A DNA stretch of 64,000 bases from Symsagittifera roscoffensis (lineage: Eukaryota; Xenacoelomorpha; Acoela; Convolutidae): assembly GCF_963678635.1 (NCBI RefSeq), contig NC_087070.1:52738750-52802749 (forward strand), given 5' to 3'. Made by a program: the position numbers and the translations under genes. The notes beneath the pieces were generated by a model. That model was not told where the DNA came from. It saw only the letters and a list, made by a program, of their open reading frames with translations, and did not search any database. This document shows positions 1-12,453 of this stretch, piece by piece. Every line of letters starts with the position of its first letter. The stretch's first letter is position 1.

Positions 1-1422
1 ACATTTTAAATTAACACACTATTTGATCCGTTTTATTTTTTTAAGTAATTGTACATTAGTTGTACATAGCTCGTAGAGTTAGAATACTTTGTTACGTGAA
101 AAAAAAACTAAAACATCTGAAAAAAAATTCTTTCCCTCTTTCAATGGTCGGAATAACAAGAATAGCTGGTTTCTGTGCAAAAATAAAGGCTTTTTTTGAT
201 CCAATTGTTTCTGAATGTTCCTTTTTGTTTGCGGCATAAGGCAATTGCATTAGATAAAAAAAACTACACAATAAAAAAGTTGAAGAGTTATAAGTTGGGA
301 CTTTCCGCGGCAAGATTAGTGTAATTTTCAGTCTAAAAGGAGAAATTACGTTCATTGTTTGCTTCTTGCTCGACACGGCCATTTTTTTAGTTTTAAAATT
401 TTGTTGAAGCAGTCAAAACAGGCCGTGAAGTATTTACCCTACACCTTAGTTAGTTTCTGTCATCTTGTTTCTTGTTCGCGGCAACGAAATTTTTTAATTA
501 TCGTGCAAATAGCCAGGAAACTAATCAACCTAATAATCATTGCAAATAATTTGTCCCAAAAAAATCTGTTTTGTCCGACTGTAAAATGATATCAAGTTGC
601 CTGGCGCTCCTATAGTCTGACAAAAACTACAATTTAGCCATAGTTCCTTGTTGCACTTTCGCCACGAGGTTGGATCGCAAGTGTATTTTTAGAGAGCTAA
701 TAATCTTTTAAAATATTTTTTGAAGCCAGGTTTGGTTGCTCTTATTTTCCAGGCCAACTTTCATTAACAGTTTGCTTATGTCAAAAACTCAACGCTAGAA
801 TACCTTGATCTGCGTTTCGAAATATAGTCAATACTTGAATACGAGCATGAAAGCTGAATCAAATGTTTTTATGGAAGATTTTAAATACCAACTGAAAAAT
901 TGAGTTTGAAACTTGTTTTTTTAATTCAAAATAAAATCGTTTGCTAAAAAGAAGGCAATCAATTTTACTAATTAATACTAAAGAAATTAAACGAAAAGTG
1001 TGAAAGGAATTGTGATTCGCTAAAGGATTTTTATTTTTGGATTTCCCAGCGAAATGGTCTGTTTTCCGTTTGAGCCATTTTTATTTAGTTAGAGTTAGAA
1101 TTTTAGAGAGCATCAAGGTGATACGCTTTTTAAAGAAAAGCGCAAGTTTCAAACTCATTATTTTTTCCACCTTTCTGTTGACCATTTTGATTTTGTCTCA
1201 AATTATTATTTTTTATTATTAAAATTCAATCACCGTATTTGATGAAAAGGGAGATGTGATTTTAGCCGAGGGAAATTTAAAAAATCTTTCAATGCATAAA
1301 AAAAACTATATTGGTTTGTTCCCCAACTACAATCCAAAGACCGGTAAAATCAACATTTAATTCCTCATAATGTTTCGGTAAAGGTGGAAATTTACTGAGT
1401 TGAGTACCAGGAATAATATTTT

Positions 1423-1608
1423 TTACGTTTTAATTAATTTTGGTGCATCGAAACAGTTTACACCATGGAAATTAATTTGACGGTTTATATGAAGCCACCA
1501 TATACACCAAGCAAGGTGTTTCATGCTAGGTTGTCCCGGATGGGCCTCGTGAAGTGTCTTCATAACTGCGTTTCTTAAGGTAAACGGAGTTACCAGTTTT
1601 CCATCCAT
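1423..1608 (-). pseudogene. Integrase zinc-binding (H2C2) fragment
   Basis: The fragment reads TLHEAHPGQPSMKHLAW then CIWWLHINRQI. This is the H-x3-H-P-G ... WW.. pattern at the start of Gypsy integrases, located just after RNase H as expected. The two cysteines and the catalytic core are not preserved. Confidence 0.55.
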
Positions 1609-1635
1609 GTAAAGTAATCCATCAGAGATCTCAAA

Positions 1636-2215
1636 TAAACTGGTTTAATTAATCCGAATTTTCATTAATCTTTTCTTAAATTTTTCTTAGGCTACAATTA
1701 AGAATTAAAAAATAAAAAAAGCAGTTGTAGCTTTATTATTTTAAAAATCCGAAAAAATACATTTAGAGTTGCAAAGTTTAGTTCTGTTGTGTTTTAAGTT
1801 ACAAATTGGAATAGTCGAGTTAACGAGTTTTAGAACTAAAGCGATAAGGTAATTATGTAATCTTGCGTAATTGGAGTTTTCCAAATTTTATTCAATAGCC
1901 TTGCAGTTCAATTTTTTAAAGTCTGTTGGATTTATTGTTTGTTGATTTTATTGATTGTAGCGAATATGAATTCGTAGTCTTAATGGGATGGGGGTTGTTT
2001 TTCCTGATGGGATTATTGAAATTAGGTCTGAGAAGCCCATATGTTTACTTGTCAGGTGTTTAATTGTAGAAATGGAAGATAAAAGTTGATCGACCCGTCT
2101 AGTTAGACGACTATGCCATTTTTGTTCCGTGGTCAGGCGAAATTGCTGACAGAAGTGTTTTATGATCAGTAGTGACTTCAAGCTCCGAGCCGTAAAATTA
2201 TTCATATAAAATTCG
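1636..2215 (-). pseudogene. RNase H-region fragment, copy 1
   Basis: The minus-strand frame 2205-1948 contains HSRLTRRVDQLL followed by IKHLTSKHMGFSDLIS and PSGK. This is the typical end of Gypsy RNase H (arginine-leucine-threonine-arginine, then a lysine-histidine block and an Asp before the DYISR-like motif). It is a fragment without a usable start or complete domain. Confidence 0.6.
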
Positions 2216-2726
2216 ACTGCCTAAACAACTTTGTAAAGTTCCATCTCATTTGTGGAGTTTGTAGTTTCATGCGGAGTCAAAAATCTTGAAGCGAAGGAGA
2301 CTGTTTTCCAGTCATTACCGTGGAGTTGTTCTAACGAGGCACTAAGTCTGTTATGAGTTGTGTCTGTTTTTATTTTAGTTTTACTTTTTACGTCAAAATG
2401 TGTTTTACGGCGCAGTTTGTAAAAATTTAATCCTACTTTTAAGGTGGAAAATGGGTGTATATAGAATTAGTTAGTGATTTGGTAGTTTTTTTCTCCGGTG
2501 GGAAATGTTGTGATTTGTTTTTAGCTGTTTTAAATGACCTTCGGTATTAATTAAATACCGGTTAGCTTAGTTCGATACGACCATCGGTCGATCGTAGAGT
2601 GTTCGTTCAGTTGTCGTTTTAGAACATTTTAAATTAACACACTCTATTTTATCAGTTTTATTTCTTTAAGTAATTTTACATTAGTTGTACATAGCTCGTA
2701 GAGTTAGAATTATTTATTACGTGAAA

Positions 2727-3300
2727 GTAAACTGGTTTAATTAATGTGACTTTTCATTAATCTTTTCTTAAAATTTTTTTAGGCTACAATTAAGAACTAA
2801 AAAATTTAAAAAAGCAGCTGTAGATTTAAATTTTGAAAAATCCGAAAAAATACAAATACAAGTTTAGTTCTGTTGTGCTTTAAAATACAAATTGGAATAG
2901 TCGAGTTAACGAGTTTTAGAACTAAAGCGATAAGATAATTATGTAATCTTGCGTAGTTGGAATTTTCCAAATTTTAGTCAATAGCATTGCAGTTCAATTT
3001 TCTAAAGTCCGTTGGATTTATTGTTTTGTTGATTTTATTGATTGTAGCGAACATGAAATCGTAGTCTTAATGGGATGGGGGGTTGCTTTTCCTGATGGGA
3101 TTTTTGAAATTAGGTCTGAGAAGCCCATATTTTTACATGTCAGGTGTTGAGGTGAAATGAAAGATAAAAGTTGATCGACCCGTCTAGTTAGACGGCTATG
3201 CCAATTTTGTTTCCGTGGTCAGGCGAAATTGCTGAAAGAAGGGTTTTATGATCAGTAATGACTTTAAGTTCCGAGCCGTAAAAATATTCATGTAAAACTA
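2727..3300 (-). pseudogene. RNase H-region fragment, copy 2
   Basis: About 88-90% similar by eye to 1636-2215. It carries the same minus-strand RNase H/connection sequence but with more frame breaks. It directly follows a copy of the sequence at 1-105, showing that the whole block was duplicated and then shortened. Confidence 0.5.
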
Positions 3301-3738
3301 AATCCTAATCTTTCAACTTTTTTTTTGAACGAATTTACATTTTGGCCAATCAACGGCGAAATTATCTGCGTCTAAAATTTTGTAAACACTGTTTTTGTGT
3401 TCTCCTAAACTTCCTGTGGAAGCCACCAGAGTTTCTGCGAGGTAACATTTTGTAAAAGGAATGTTTCCGATTGTTGAGTCCATGAATCTGGGGAATTCAT
3501 TCGACCTGTCTCAAATTCCATAAAAACTGGTCAAAATTTGGTACGTGCCGGTTATGTCCCCACCTATAAACAAGCTACAATTGGACTGGCAACATTCAAT
3601 TATTTCAATTATGTTAGGCGTTTGGTATTTGTTCTTTGAAATTTGCTTGTTTATAAATTTCGAGTCAAATGCTAATTTTCTCGATATGTCCTTTTTTGCA
3701 AGTGATAATGATTGTGCTAATGAGTCTATCTTTGTCAC
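3300..3738 (-). pseudogene. Reverse transcriptase fragment of Gypsy pol
   Basis: On the minus strand 3738-3511 is open and contains GGDITGTYQILTSFYGI, like the RT segment just before the catalytic YxDD region of Ty3/Gypsy elements. Further downstream on the same strand (about 3480-3340) a frame reads SLGEHKNSVYKILD and WPKCKF, matching the EH..V...L...KC.F block after the active site. The YxDD box itself is missing or degraded between them, and a stop at 3511 breaks the frame. This is a remnant. Confidence 0.55.
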
Positions 3739-4107
3739 AATTGTCTAATTTTTTTTGTGTTCTTTGGATTTAAGTCGTTCTAGTTCCGCTTTCACTGCAT
3801 CGAGTAAATGAAAGGAAACACGTCATTTAAATCGGTTTCAGTGGTTCATAAAAAGTGCTTAATTTTTCTTTGATTTTTTTTACAATCCGAAGGGTTAATT
3901 GTTTAAAAGTATTGGTTAAAATATCTATCTCTTTTTCGTTTTTTTTGGCTGCGGAAGTTAAATCTATAGATTTACGAGTCGTCTTGGTCTGTTTGGTAGT
4001 GAAGAAAGTGATTGAGAGACTTCTATTCCCACTTTTGGCAGATTATAGTTTCCTAGAATATTTTTCTGGTGGCCTTTTGTTAAGAAAAAATAGCATTCGT
4101 TGTGACA

Positions 4108-4407
4108 TCATCCGTTCGAAAAGATAGAAGTGACTAGCTTTCCGATGATTCCATAATATATATCTTTCTTCGGTTTATGTACCGGATAAATTTTCAGGTA
4201 TGGGTCTCGTAGTTTTAATTCATTGAAAAAACTCACAGGGCTGGCGGAGTTGACCTGTATTTTGAGGGTAACCTGGTTTTCTTTTCCGAGCCCGATGTTT
4301 AGTAAGTTCTTGAGTTTTTTCTCTTCGTTATCGTAAATAGTTTTTACCTTTAATACAGAGTGATCATCATTATCGCATTGTCCCGTTTCTGACCATGAAA
4401 CCTCCAC
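4108..4407 (-). pseudogene. Retropepsin-like fragment of Gypsy pol
   Basis: This is a 99-codon open fragment. It contains VNSASPVSF, resembling the D-S/T-G/A active-site loop of retroviral aspartic proteases but with Asn where the catalytic Asp is expected. A later segment (IIGKLVTSIFSNG) fits the second conserved part of these proteases. The assignment rests partly on its place just upstream of the RT fragment. It is probably inactive. Confidence 0.45.
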
Positions 4408-4410
4408 AAC

Positions 4411-5528
4411 ATATAGGTGGGTCCACCGTATGATTTTGCCAAAATAACGGTATGCCTCTTAAAGTGGATTCGTTACTATTTGACTGCGCGATGATGAAAT
4501 GCTTCTTTGCTGCAGCTTATTCTACTTATGTACAGATACAATCCTGAAGTCAAATCTCAAAGTTAAAATTTTAAAAAGTGAGCGAGTTTTCTCCGCGCCG
4601 AAGAGAGTGAATACATCAAAGTATTATTGTGAATACCGTTTATGGCAAATTTCAATTGATTTAAAATGATATAATACTGCAATCCACAGCATGATTTATG
4701 CTTAACTTTGTAGTTTCTATTTGTAATTACTTTTTTTGTATCTTCCATTTTTTTTTCACTGAAAAGTTTTTTTAGACTTTAATCGTTTTCGCTTATGAAA
4801 TAGCGGCTTCGTGATTTGAATTTGCATCGTTTGAGTGGAAAACTTTGTTTTAGTTGTTTGTTTGTGTCGAGAGGACTATCCGTAAAAATTCTCAGAATTT
4901 TCAAAATTGTCTCACGACCATCTTGTTTCCGACTCAAAGGGAGTTTCTGAAACTTCTTTCAGCTCAGTTGCCGCTCAATAATTTGTGTTTCTGGATTGGT
5001 CTTGTTTTAAAATTGATCTCTTTTCTTTCAAATTTTTTCTTTTTATCAGGAACTGCTCAATAACTTCAGAAATGCATCTTACATATTAGTGCTAACTTAT
5101 TGTAATTTTTTACATATTAACTTTTTGAGTTCATCTCAAGTTTTTGGTAAGGCAAATTGAGCTCTCCAGTTACAAAAGGAAAAATAGCGCGAAAAAACGT
5201 GATCGATTTTTAGTTTTGAATGTTGATTCTAGTTTTGAGTTTTCCCAGTAGAATAAAAAAATTCGCCCACTGATCCATATTTCTTACATTGGGTTAATTC
5301 AATGAAAAAGTGGATTTCATATATATTGCCCGAAACAATGGCATTCGTTTCTGTTTCTGCTTCTGAGCTTGCAATGCTTTTCTTGTGTGGTTCGGAATGC
5401 AAATTAGAATGTGCACTAAATATGTCTTGTCAAAAGTAATTGATCTTGTTACTAAACCTTGCTTAACGTCACTCCGTAAATTGAATCTCGTGTGGGGGGA
5501 GAAAGGAAAAAACTCATTTGTTCTTCAG
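4411..5528. other. AT-rich stretch without a gene
   Basis: No coding exon was recognised. Sequence at about 5130-5340 is a diverged member of the intronic repeat family seen at 31.4, 32.8, 33.3 and 42.0 kb (shared words: aacgtgat, ttttcccag, ctgatcca). The piece ends at the 3' splice site of the first recognised FN3 exon. Confidence 0.5.
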
Positions 5529-5801
5529 GTCTGCAGGCTGCCAGTCTTTACACATACGAAGTGTCGGTTGTGCATCTGGACGTGGAGATCTTCGACTATG
5601 CACGAGTGGCTTTGGAGGCCGAGTACTTCTACGGGACTCGGAACAACACTGTGGACTTCTTCAATTATAATGGCAGCAATCGAGAATTAGCTTGGCGACC
5701 AATCTATATAAACTACCCACCTACCCATACAAACATCTACGACATTTCTGGAGAGCATGACCTATTCACATTCTACTTCCGAGAGAAGACTGCATGCACA
5801 T
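5529..5801 (+). CDS. FN3 gene exon a (second half of an FN3-like module)
   Basis: Open in one frame. It begins after tcttcag with the ASLYTYEVSVV strand typical of the L-x-P/A-x-T-x-Y-x-V-x-V part of FN3 and ends ...KTACT|gtaca. The donor gives phase 1, matching the next exon. An alternative acceptor is 8 nt downstream (ctgcag at 5531-5536). The 91-residue body is longer than a usual FN3 half. Confidence 0.75.
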
Positions 5802-6095
5802 GTACAACTATTTGCCTTAAATTAGGCCAACTTAATATCATTCCCTTCCTCAAATTGTCGTTTTTTAATAGAGTAATTCTGAAAACATAGTAGCGAAAAG
5901 AATTTTCTGTTCGTTGTCCAAATGTGATGACAGAAATGTATAAATTTGGCAGAAAGCTTTTTAAACTGATTTTAGTGTGGTCTCTTATTGCTCAAACTCG
6001 TGAAACCAACGGCTACATCTTAAAAAAAATTTTCTTCTTATGTCGGTATGGAAAGCAAAAAGATAAATGAACGACTGTTTATATTTTGATTTCAG
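5802..6095 (+). other. Intron (294 nt)
   Basis: Starts gtacaa and ends gatttcag. Nothing else was recognised in it. Confidence 0.7.
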
Positions 6096-6420
6096 ACCCG
6101 CCGAATCCGTCTAGTATTTTGTGGTTTGCAGACACCCATAACAGCACCCGGGTAACGTGGACTGTGGACGACTATTCGGACGCTCAAAATCAGAACCACC
6201 CAGACTACGGAAAAATCAACACCACAATTTATCTATACGTGAACGGAGAATTGCACAGTACTCTTCCAGAAGACTACTCGAGTAGGGAGCACGTGTTCAT
6301 AGATCTACCCAACCCCAAGACCGCCTATACGTGCGAAGTGGCCATCGGTCTGACCTGTCCAGATGATAAAGTGAATCTAGATGTGAACGATTATGGCTCT
6401 TCTAGCGCTGTTGCTGTCAG
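6096..6420 (+). CDS. FN3 gene exon b (FN3 module 2, main part)
   Basis: Reads PPNPSSILWF ... RVTWTVDD (the Pro-rich start and the conserved Trp of FN3), then IYLYVNGEL and AYTCEVAIGLTC (tyrosine corner strand). It ends cag|gttaat in phase 2, and AG plus the following G gives Arg into the next exon. Glycosylation sites NST and NTT are visible. Confidence 0.88.
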
Positions 6421-7009
6421 GTTAATTTATTTTAGTATTATTTAAAAGATTTAGTATTGTTTAAGATACTAAATCTTATCTTAGGACGACTTACCGACCA
6501 GAAAATAATCTTTTCCTAATAATTTTCACTTGGGAAAGATACGTATCGTTTTGTTCCATCGCCGATATTCAAACTTTAATTAATGGTATGAGATTCCACT
6601 CATTGCACATGCGAGGCGTAGTGTATTAATAAGAAGAAATTTTTTCCTAAGCTAAGTCGCAAACAAGTGCTCATTTGGTGGAACTTTTAGTATAATTCAA
6701 ATTAATCACAGTTAATCCTCTTTGAGCATAGGCAATTTAATAGCATATGTTGCTGCTTTATTTTTGGCTAGTGTTAGATCCTGTTTGAATAGCAAACAGT
6801 TATTATGAAAATAGGTGGGGTTCGTTGTTTTTTTTTTGTGACGCTTTGCACTTTTCGCAGAAACATCCATTTTTTCTCACAAGCTAGTGTATCGTTTTTC
6901 AAAAAATGTCGCAATGAATAAACCGGCTGCTTTTATGTGTGCCTGCAATTTTCGCTAGTCTCTTTTCATTTTACCCCACGTACTCGGCCTTCGAAAATTT
7001 CAGATTATT

Positions 7010-7560
7010 AAATGCTCAAACCTGAGATGAAGGTTAAAACCGAAAGAAAAAAGCATGGGGATCTCCTTTTCTCCAGCGGTCGCTCCCACAATTTGGTAGA
7101 AAAATGTTATGGCCTCAAACAAGCCCACTTTTAAATTTTTTGATTAATTTTTAAAACGTTTCTCAAACACTAACCTGCCACATCAGAGATTAAGGGTTTA
7201 ACCGAAACATAAACCAATTTCACGAATTTTGCAAGCGCAAGCGACTATGCCCTGCCTTTTGAAAAAAGTTTGGCCCTATGAAACATCCAATTTTAAAAAT
7301 TTTGCTCGTTTTTTCGAAAATTCTCTTTTTCTTCAAAAACTAACTTGCTGATTCTGAAATTGATTACTTATTCGATCTAACATAGTGCTTAGATTTTCCC
7401 TGTCTGATATGTTGCAAAAAATTTTTTGGAAAGCCGATATGCATTTCGGAAAAATCCAATTTTTGAAAATTTTACCGTTTTTTTAGTTCTTGAAAACTAC
7501 TAGATAAATCTGATATTAAAGGTTCAATCTAAAAAATCAGATTGCAGAGGTTTTGAGTCT
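7010..7560. repeat. Degenerate tandem repeat, about 165-bp period
   Basis: The phrase 'aaactaacctgcc...gag attaagggtttaaccgaaa' recurs in diverged form near 7010, 7170, 7340 and 7490. Two more copies sit near 31115 and 31285 in another intron. Similarity is low but the phase is regular. Confidence 0.45.
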
Positions 7561-9242
7561 AAAATCAGTGTAGGCGAAGCAGAGGCTATTCTTATGCTTT
7601 ACAGAAGAAAAGTTTATGGATTTACAAAAAATCGGTTTTTTTTATTTTCTGATAATTTGGAATCTTTTTCTTTTGTTTTCGAAATTTCACAGCCAATTCT
7701 TAGATAAAAAATTTAATTGAACAACCTAGTAGTTGTTTACTTCTTAAATAAACAGCGAATCCGTTAATCAAGCAGAGAATGTACTAGGGCTTCGCGTAAA
7801 GTCGATATTCAAATTTAATGTTCAATTTAGATTCAAATTTAGTTTTAATTTTTTGGCTCGAATTTTTTGCTGCTTTTTGGGTGACTAGTGTTAGTGAAAC
7901 TACAACTGGTCGTGCAGCAGATATGAGGAAGTGATACTCCCAATCTCAAATTTGATATTCTGAAGGTGTATTTTAAGTTTCTGAATGTCTATTCTAAATT
8001 TTTTTCTTTTTTCTTTATTTCACTTTGCTTTGTCTGTTTAGAGCTCATTTTTGCATTTTCCTCGCTCGTGTTTGCAAAGCGCAGCTTTGTCTTTGTGCTT
8101 AAATTTTGAAAAGATTTTTTTTGCCATAAATTTTTGCTAAGTTATCGGGTTTGAAAATTTTTGGGGGTCACGGCATACCAATCTTTACGTGCAGTCAAAC
8201 TCAATCGAAACTAATTGATGGGTTAAAATAATAAAACTAGATACGATTTACAGAGGCTGGAAACTGGGTTGAGGTAAATCCTTGCTTTTAGATTTGTATT
8301 CTTATTTTGTTTTGGAGGCGTTACAGTTTAATGGGGAGAAATTGCCATTTGCTACATGCACTTAATTTCAAATCGGGAACTTACTTCAATTTATAAAATA
8401 CAATTTACCCACCATAAACTGTTGAAATCTCCAAAAACAAATGAGATAATTAATCTCAGAGCAGGTATCTACTTCATGTTAAATCAATCTACTACCTGAC
8501 TGAAAACCAGCAATTGCGGGCATGAAAAATGTTTTATTATAGGTCCTGATTCAGCCTGAAGCTTTATCTTCTACTCAATCTAACAAGTCCCCAAGTAGGG
8601 AAAGTCTTTTTTGTGTCCGGCGTTCAGCCTGGAGGTGAAGAAAACGCATTAGCGTTGCTAATTTAAATCGAATGTCTTGCTCGGCTTTTTAAAAAAAATT
8701 CTGTATTAAAAAACCTTTAGTATGAAAAATGTGGATTAAGTTTTTTAGTTTTATTTTTTTTGAGACGTTTTCAAATAAATCTTTTTTCTTGCCAAAATTT
8801 AGTTCTTTTCAATTTTTTTTCTACCGACTTTCAGAAAAAGGATTTCAATGGAAAGACCTTCTACTGTCTTCTAAGCCTGCTTGCTTACTCAAGTAGTCTA
8901 TGTTTTCTTTAACCTTCTGCCAACAGCCGTCGAAAATCCGTTTGAGACAATTTAACCCGTATTTTTGATTTTTTTTTCAATTTCTGTCCAAAATCTGAAA
9001 GTGTGGATTCAATAGAGATAAGAGGTGGTTGGAAGCTCGCCTTGATGAGTGGCCACTCACAAGTTTTCTTACACAAAAAGTATTCGTCCTCGGAAAATTT
9101 TAGTTTTTGACTTTTTGACCGATATTTACACTTTTTGAATTTTATCAAAAACAACCGTCCCATATCTTAGATTTTGGCTTGAATAATGTTCTCATTTGTC
9201 CAAAAAAAATCTTTTTAATATGTATATTGCAGAATACGTTCT
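7487..9242. repeat. Duplicated intron block A
   Basis: Closely similar (over 90% by eye) to 10617-12282. Both carry the hairpin-forming word gc(a/g)aagcgcagctt(t/c)g near 8074 and 11210, and a minus-strand open fragment (9163-8909; 12202-12017) with EDEYFL and the related CEWPL. I do not recognise that fragment; it may be a relic of a mobile element. Confidence 0.7.
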
Positions 9243-9801
9243 CTGATTTATTCAGCGGCCTTACCTCTTAACATTGAACCAAATAATGTTCTCTGTCTGT
9301 CATCATTTGCGTTCTGATTGTCACCTGGCCTGGTGCCTAAGAAGCATGCTATCTTTTTTCTATAATATTGTGAAAATCTCTAGCGTCCTCATTTGAATCT
9401 AATCCTGTAAATTGTTCTAGGGTTAAATCCGGTTGTGATAACGCGTTTGCCATTTGGAATTTTCGTAAACATTTATGTTGACTTAGTTGTTTATCTGCTT
9501 ATGTTTATTCGTATAATCATATAAAAAGTTATATTTATTTGTTTATTTTTTGTAATTTTGTTGGTATATTCACTTTTTTCATCTCGTTTCAGATGTTTAT
9601 CGGGTTGATGAAAATAGTTTTTCTCTAGATGTAAGATTTGTGCTACGAGGATTATATTGTTGTCAACAAATTGAGTCTAATTCGGGCTATGACTGCTGAA
9701 AATGATAAATATTTCGTGTCTGATTTCGTTAGTGTGTTATGATAATAAACTAATACAATAATTTACAGTCTTAGCAATGTACTATCTACTTCCAGGTTTT
9801 G

Positions 9802-10590
9802 GTCGTAATTTTTAAGTGTTAACATCAAATTTATTTCAAGTTGACATGAATTTTTTGAAATCAAATTTGAGTTATTTCTAGTTTTAAATAACTTTTTATA
9901 GACTACCTGTTTTTAAATTTGATTTAAGTTAATTAGTTTTTAGTTTTGCTTAACTTTTTTGAAAATAATTGTGGTTAATTTGACAAAAATCGGATTAATT
10001 TTAGCTAAAATCTGATTTTGTTTCACTTGATTGAGATTCGTCCGAGCAAACTTGGCTTAATTTTAGCAGAAATCAGCTTTTATTCACTAAAAGGAGGGTT
10101 AATTTGACATAAATTGGATGAAGTTTGTAACTTAGGTCTTTTTTAGTAGCAATAAATGAGCCTAAACTGACAATAATTTGGTTATTTTTTATGTTAATTT
10201 AGTTTTCGCTTACGTTGTGTCAGCTTAGTTTGTGAGTTTAATTTGATAAATTTTGAGCCTATTTTTGAGCCTATTTTTACCGAATTTGGATCAGTTTTAG
10301 AATAAATTGGTTTTTGGTTACTTTGATTGAGCTTATTTTGTCTAAATTTATTTTTTTTCTTTTTTATGTTCCTTTCTAACATGGGAGATATTTTCTTCAA
10401 AATTGGGTTATTTTTCATTCAATTTACTTTTAATTAACTATATGGAATCAATTTTTATCAGTTTCGAGTGAAATCTTAAGCACTATTCAAAACCTAAATT
10501 AGCGTTCATTCTCTTAGTTTGGCGTCATATTATCAAATGTGATAAACTTCAGTATAATTGGACTTTATCTATCTCAATTGGGCTTGTTTC
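9802..10590. repeat. Duplicated intron block B
   Basis: AT-rich, built of the 'ttgac..aaattggat..attttag' words. Similar to 12454-13272, and both copies end in ctcaattgggcttgtttcg. It looks like an older form of the 61-bp array that follows the second copy. Confidence 0.65.
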
Positions 10591-10616
10591 GGTTTTTTTT
10601 TAGAAATTTCGTCACT

Positions 10617-12282
10617 ATTCTTGAAAACTACTAGATAAATCTGATATTAAGGCTTCAATCTAAAAAATGAGATTGCAGAGATTTTGAGTCTAAAATCAGG
10701 CTAGGCCAAGCAGAGGCTATTATTATGCTTTACAGGAGAAAAGTTTATGGATTTACAAAAAATCAGTTTTTTGATTTTCTGATAGTTTTTTGGAATCTTT
10801 TTCTTTTGTTTTCGAAATTTCACAGCCAATTCCTAGATAAAAAATTCAATTGAACAAGCAAGTAGTTGTTTACTCCTTAAATAAACAGTGAATCCGCTAC
10901 TCAAGCAGAGAATTTACTAGGGCTTCGCGTAAAGTAGAAGAATGAATTTTAATTTTCAATTTAGATTCAAATTTAGTTTTACTTTTTTGGCTCGAATGTT
11001 TTGCTGCTTTTTGGGTGACTAGTGTTAGTGAAACTACAACTGGTCGTGCAGCAGATGTGAAGAAGTGATACTCCCAACCTCAAATTTGATATTCTAAAGG
11101 TGTATTTTAAGAGTCTGAAGGTTTATTCTAAATACTTTTCGTTTTATTTCTGATTTCACTTTTTTTTGTCTGTTTAGAGCTCATTTTTGCATTTTTCTCG
11201 CTCGTGTTTGCGAAGCGCAGCTTCGTCTTTGTGCTTAAACTTTGAAAACATTTTTTTTGCCATAAAATTTTGCTAAGTTATCGAGTTTGAAAATTTTTGG
11301 GGGTCACGGCATACCAACCTTTACGTGCAGTCAAACTCAATCGAAACTAATTGATGGGTTAAAATAATGAAACTAGATACAATTTATATTTTTAGATTTG
11401 TATTCTTATTTTGTTTTGGAGGCGTTACAGTTTAAGGGGGAGAAATTGCCATTTGCTACATGCACATAATTTCCAAACGCGAACACAAATGAGATAACTG
11501 ATCTCAGAGCAAGTTCATGTTATATCAATCTGCTACCTGACTGAAAACCAGCAATTGCGGGCATGAAAAATATTTTATTATAGGTCCTGATTCAGCCTGA
11601 AGCTTTATCTTCTACTCAATCTAACAAGTTCCCAGGTAGGGAAAGTCTTTTTTGTGTCCGGCATTCAGCCTGGAGGTGAAGAAAACGCATTAGCCTTGCT
11701 AATTTAAATCGAATGTCTTGCTCGGCTCGTTTTTTTTTAAATTCTAAATTAAAAAAAAATTAGTATGAACAATGTGGATTAAGTTTTTTTGTTTTATTTT
11801 TTTTGAGACGTTTCAAATAAATCTTTTTTTTCGCCAAAATTCACCTCTTTTCAAAAATATTTCTACCAATTTTCAGAAAAAGGATTTCAATGGAAAGACC
11901 TTCTACTGTCTTCTAAGCCTGCCTGCTTACTCAAATAGTCTATGTTTTCTTTAACCTTCTGCCAATAGCCGTCGAAAACCCTTGAGACAATTTGACCCGT
12001 ATTTTTGACTTTTTTTTCATTTCCGTCCCAAATCTGAAAGTGTGGATTCAATAGAGATAAGAGGTGGTTGGAAGCTCGCCTCCATAAGTGGCCACTCACA
12101 AGTTTTCTTACCCAAAAAGTATTCGTCCTCGGGAAATTCAAGTTCTTGATTTTTTGACCGATAGTTACACTTTTTGAATTTTATCAAAAACAACCGTCCC
12201 ATATCTTAGATTTTGGCTTGAATTATGTTCTCATTTGTCCAAGAAAAATCTTTTTAATTTGTGTATTGCAGGAATACCTTCT
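10617..12282. repeat. Duplicated intron block A'
   Basis: Second copy of block A (7487-9242). The A-to-B spacer is shorter here (about 170 versus 560 bp), so the copies have diverged by indels. Confidence 0.7.
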
Positions 12283-12453
12283 CAACCAATTTGAACTGTT
12301 CAAGGTAGTTTTATAAAAGACCACCCACAGAAACGCAAAAGAACGAAATGTTTGGGTTTTGTAAATAGAACATAATCACTCGCATGGTCAAATTAAAATG
12401 TTATCAGTTTAAAAATAGAAAACAAAGTGTGTGAATCACCCAAGCTTTGAATA

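Larger units (their letters stand above)
1..4410 (-). mobile_element. Decayed Ty3/Gypsy-type retrotransposon, partly duplicated
   Basis: Reading the minus strand from about 4.4 kb down, fragments appear in the order expected for a Gypsy pol: a retropepsin-like stretch (4407-4108), a reverse transcriptase stretch (about 3738-3300), the end of RNase H (two copies, about 3300-2729 and 2215-1640) and the integrase zinc-binding motif (1608-1423). All are broken by stops and frameshifts. About 575 bp around the RNase H end occur twice, and the 1-105 sequence recurs at 2622-2727. The second copy therefore looks like the first with about 1.5 kb deleted. No paired LTRs could be defined. It is a dead element, upstream of or in an intron of the FN3 gene. 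Confidence 0.65.

Noticed and set aside
1037-1222. 61-aa hydrophobic plus-strand ORF
   Set aside because: AT-rich chance frame; no homologue recognised and no supporting context.
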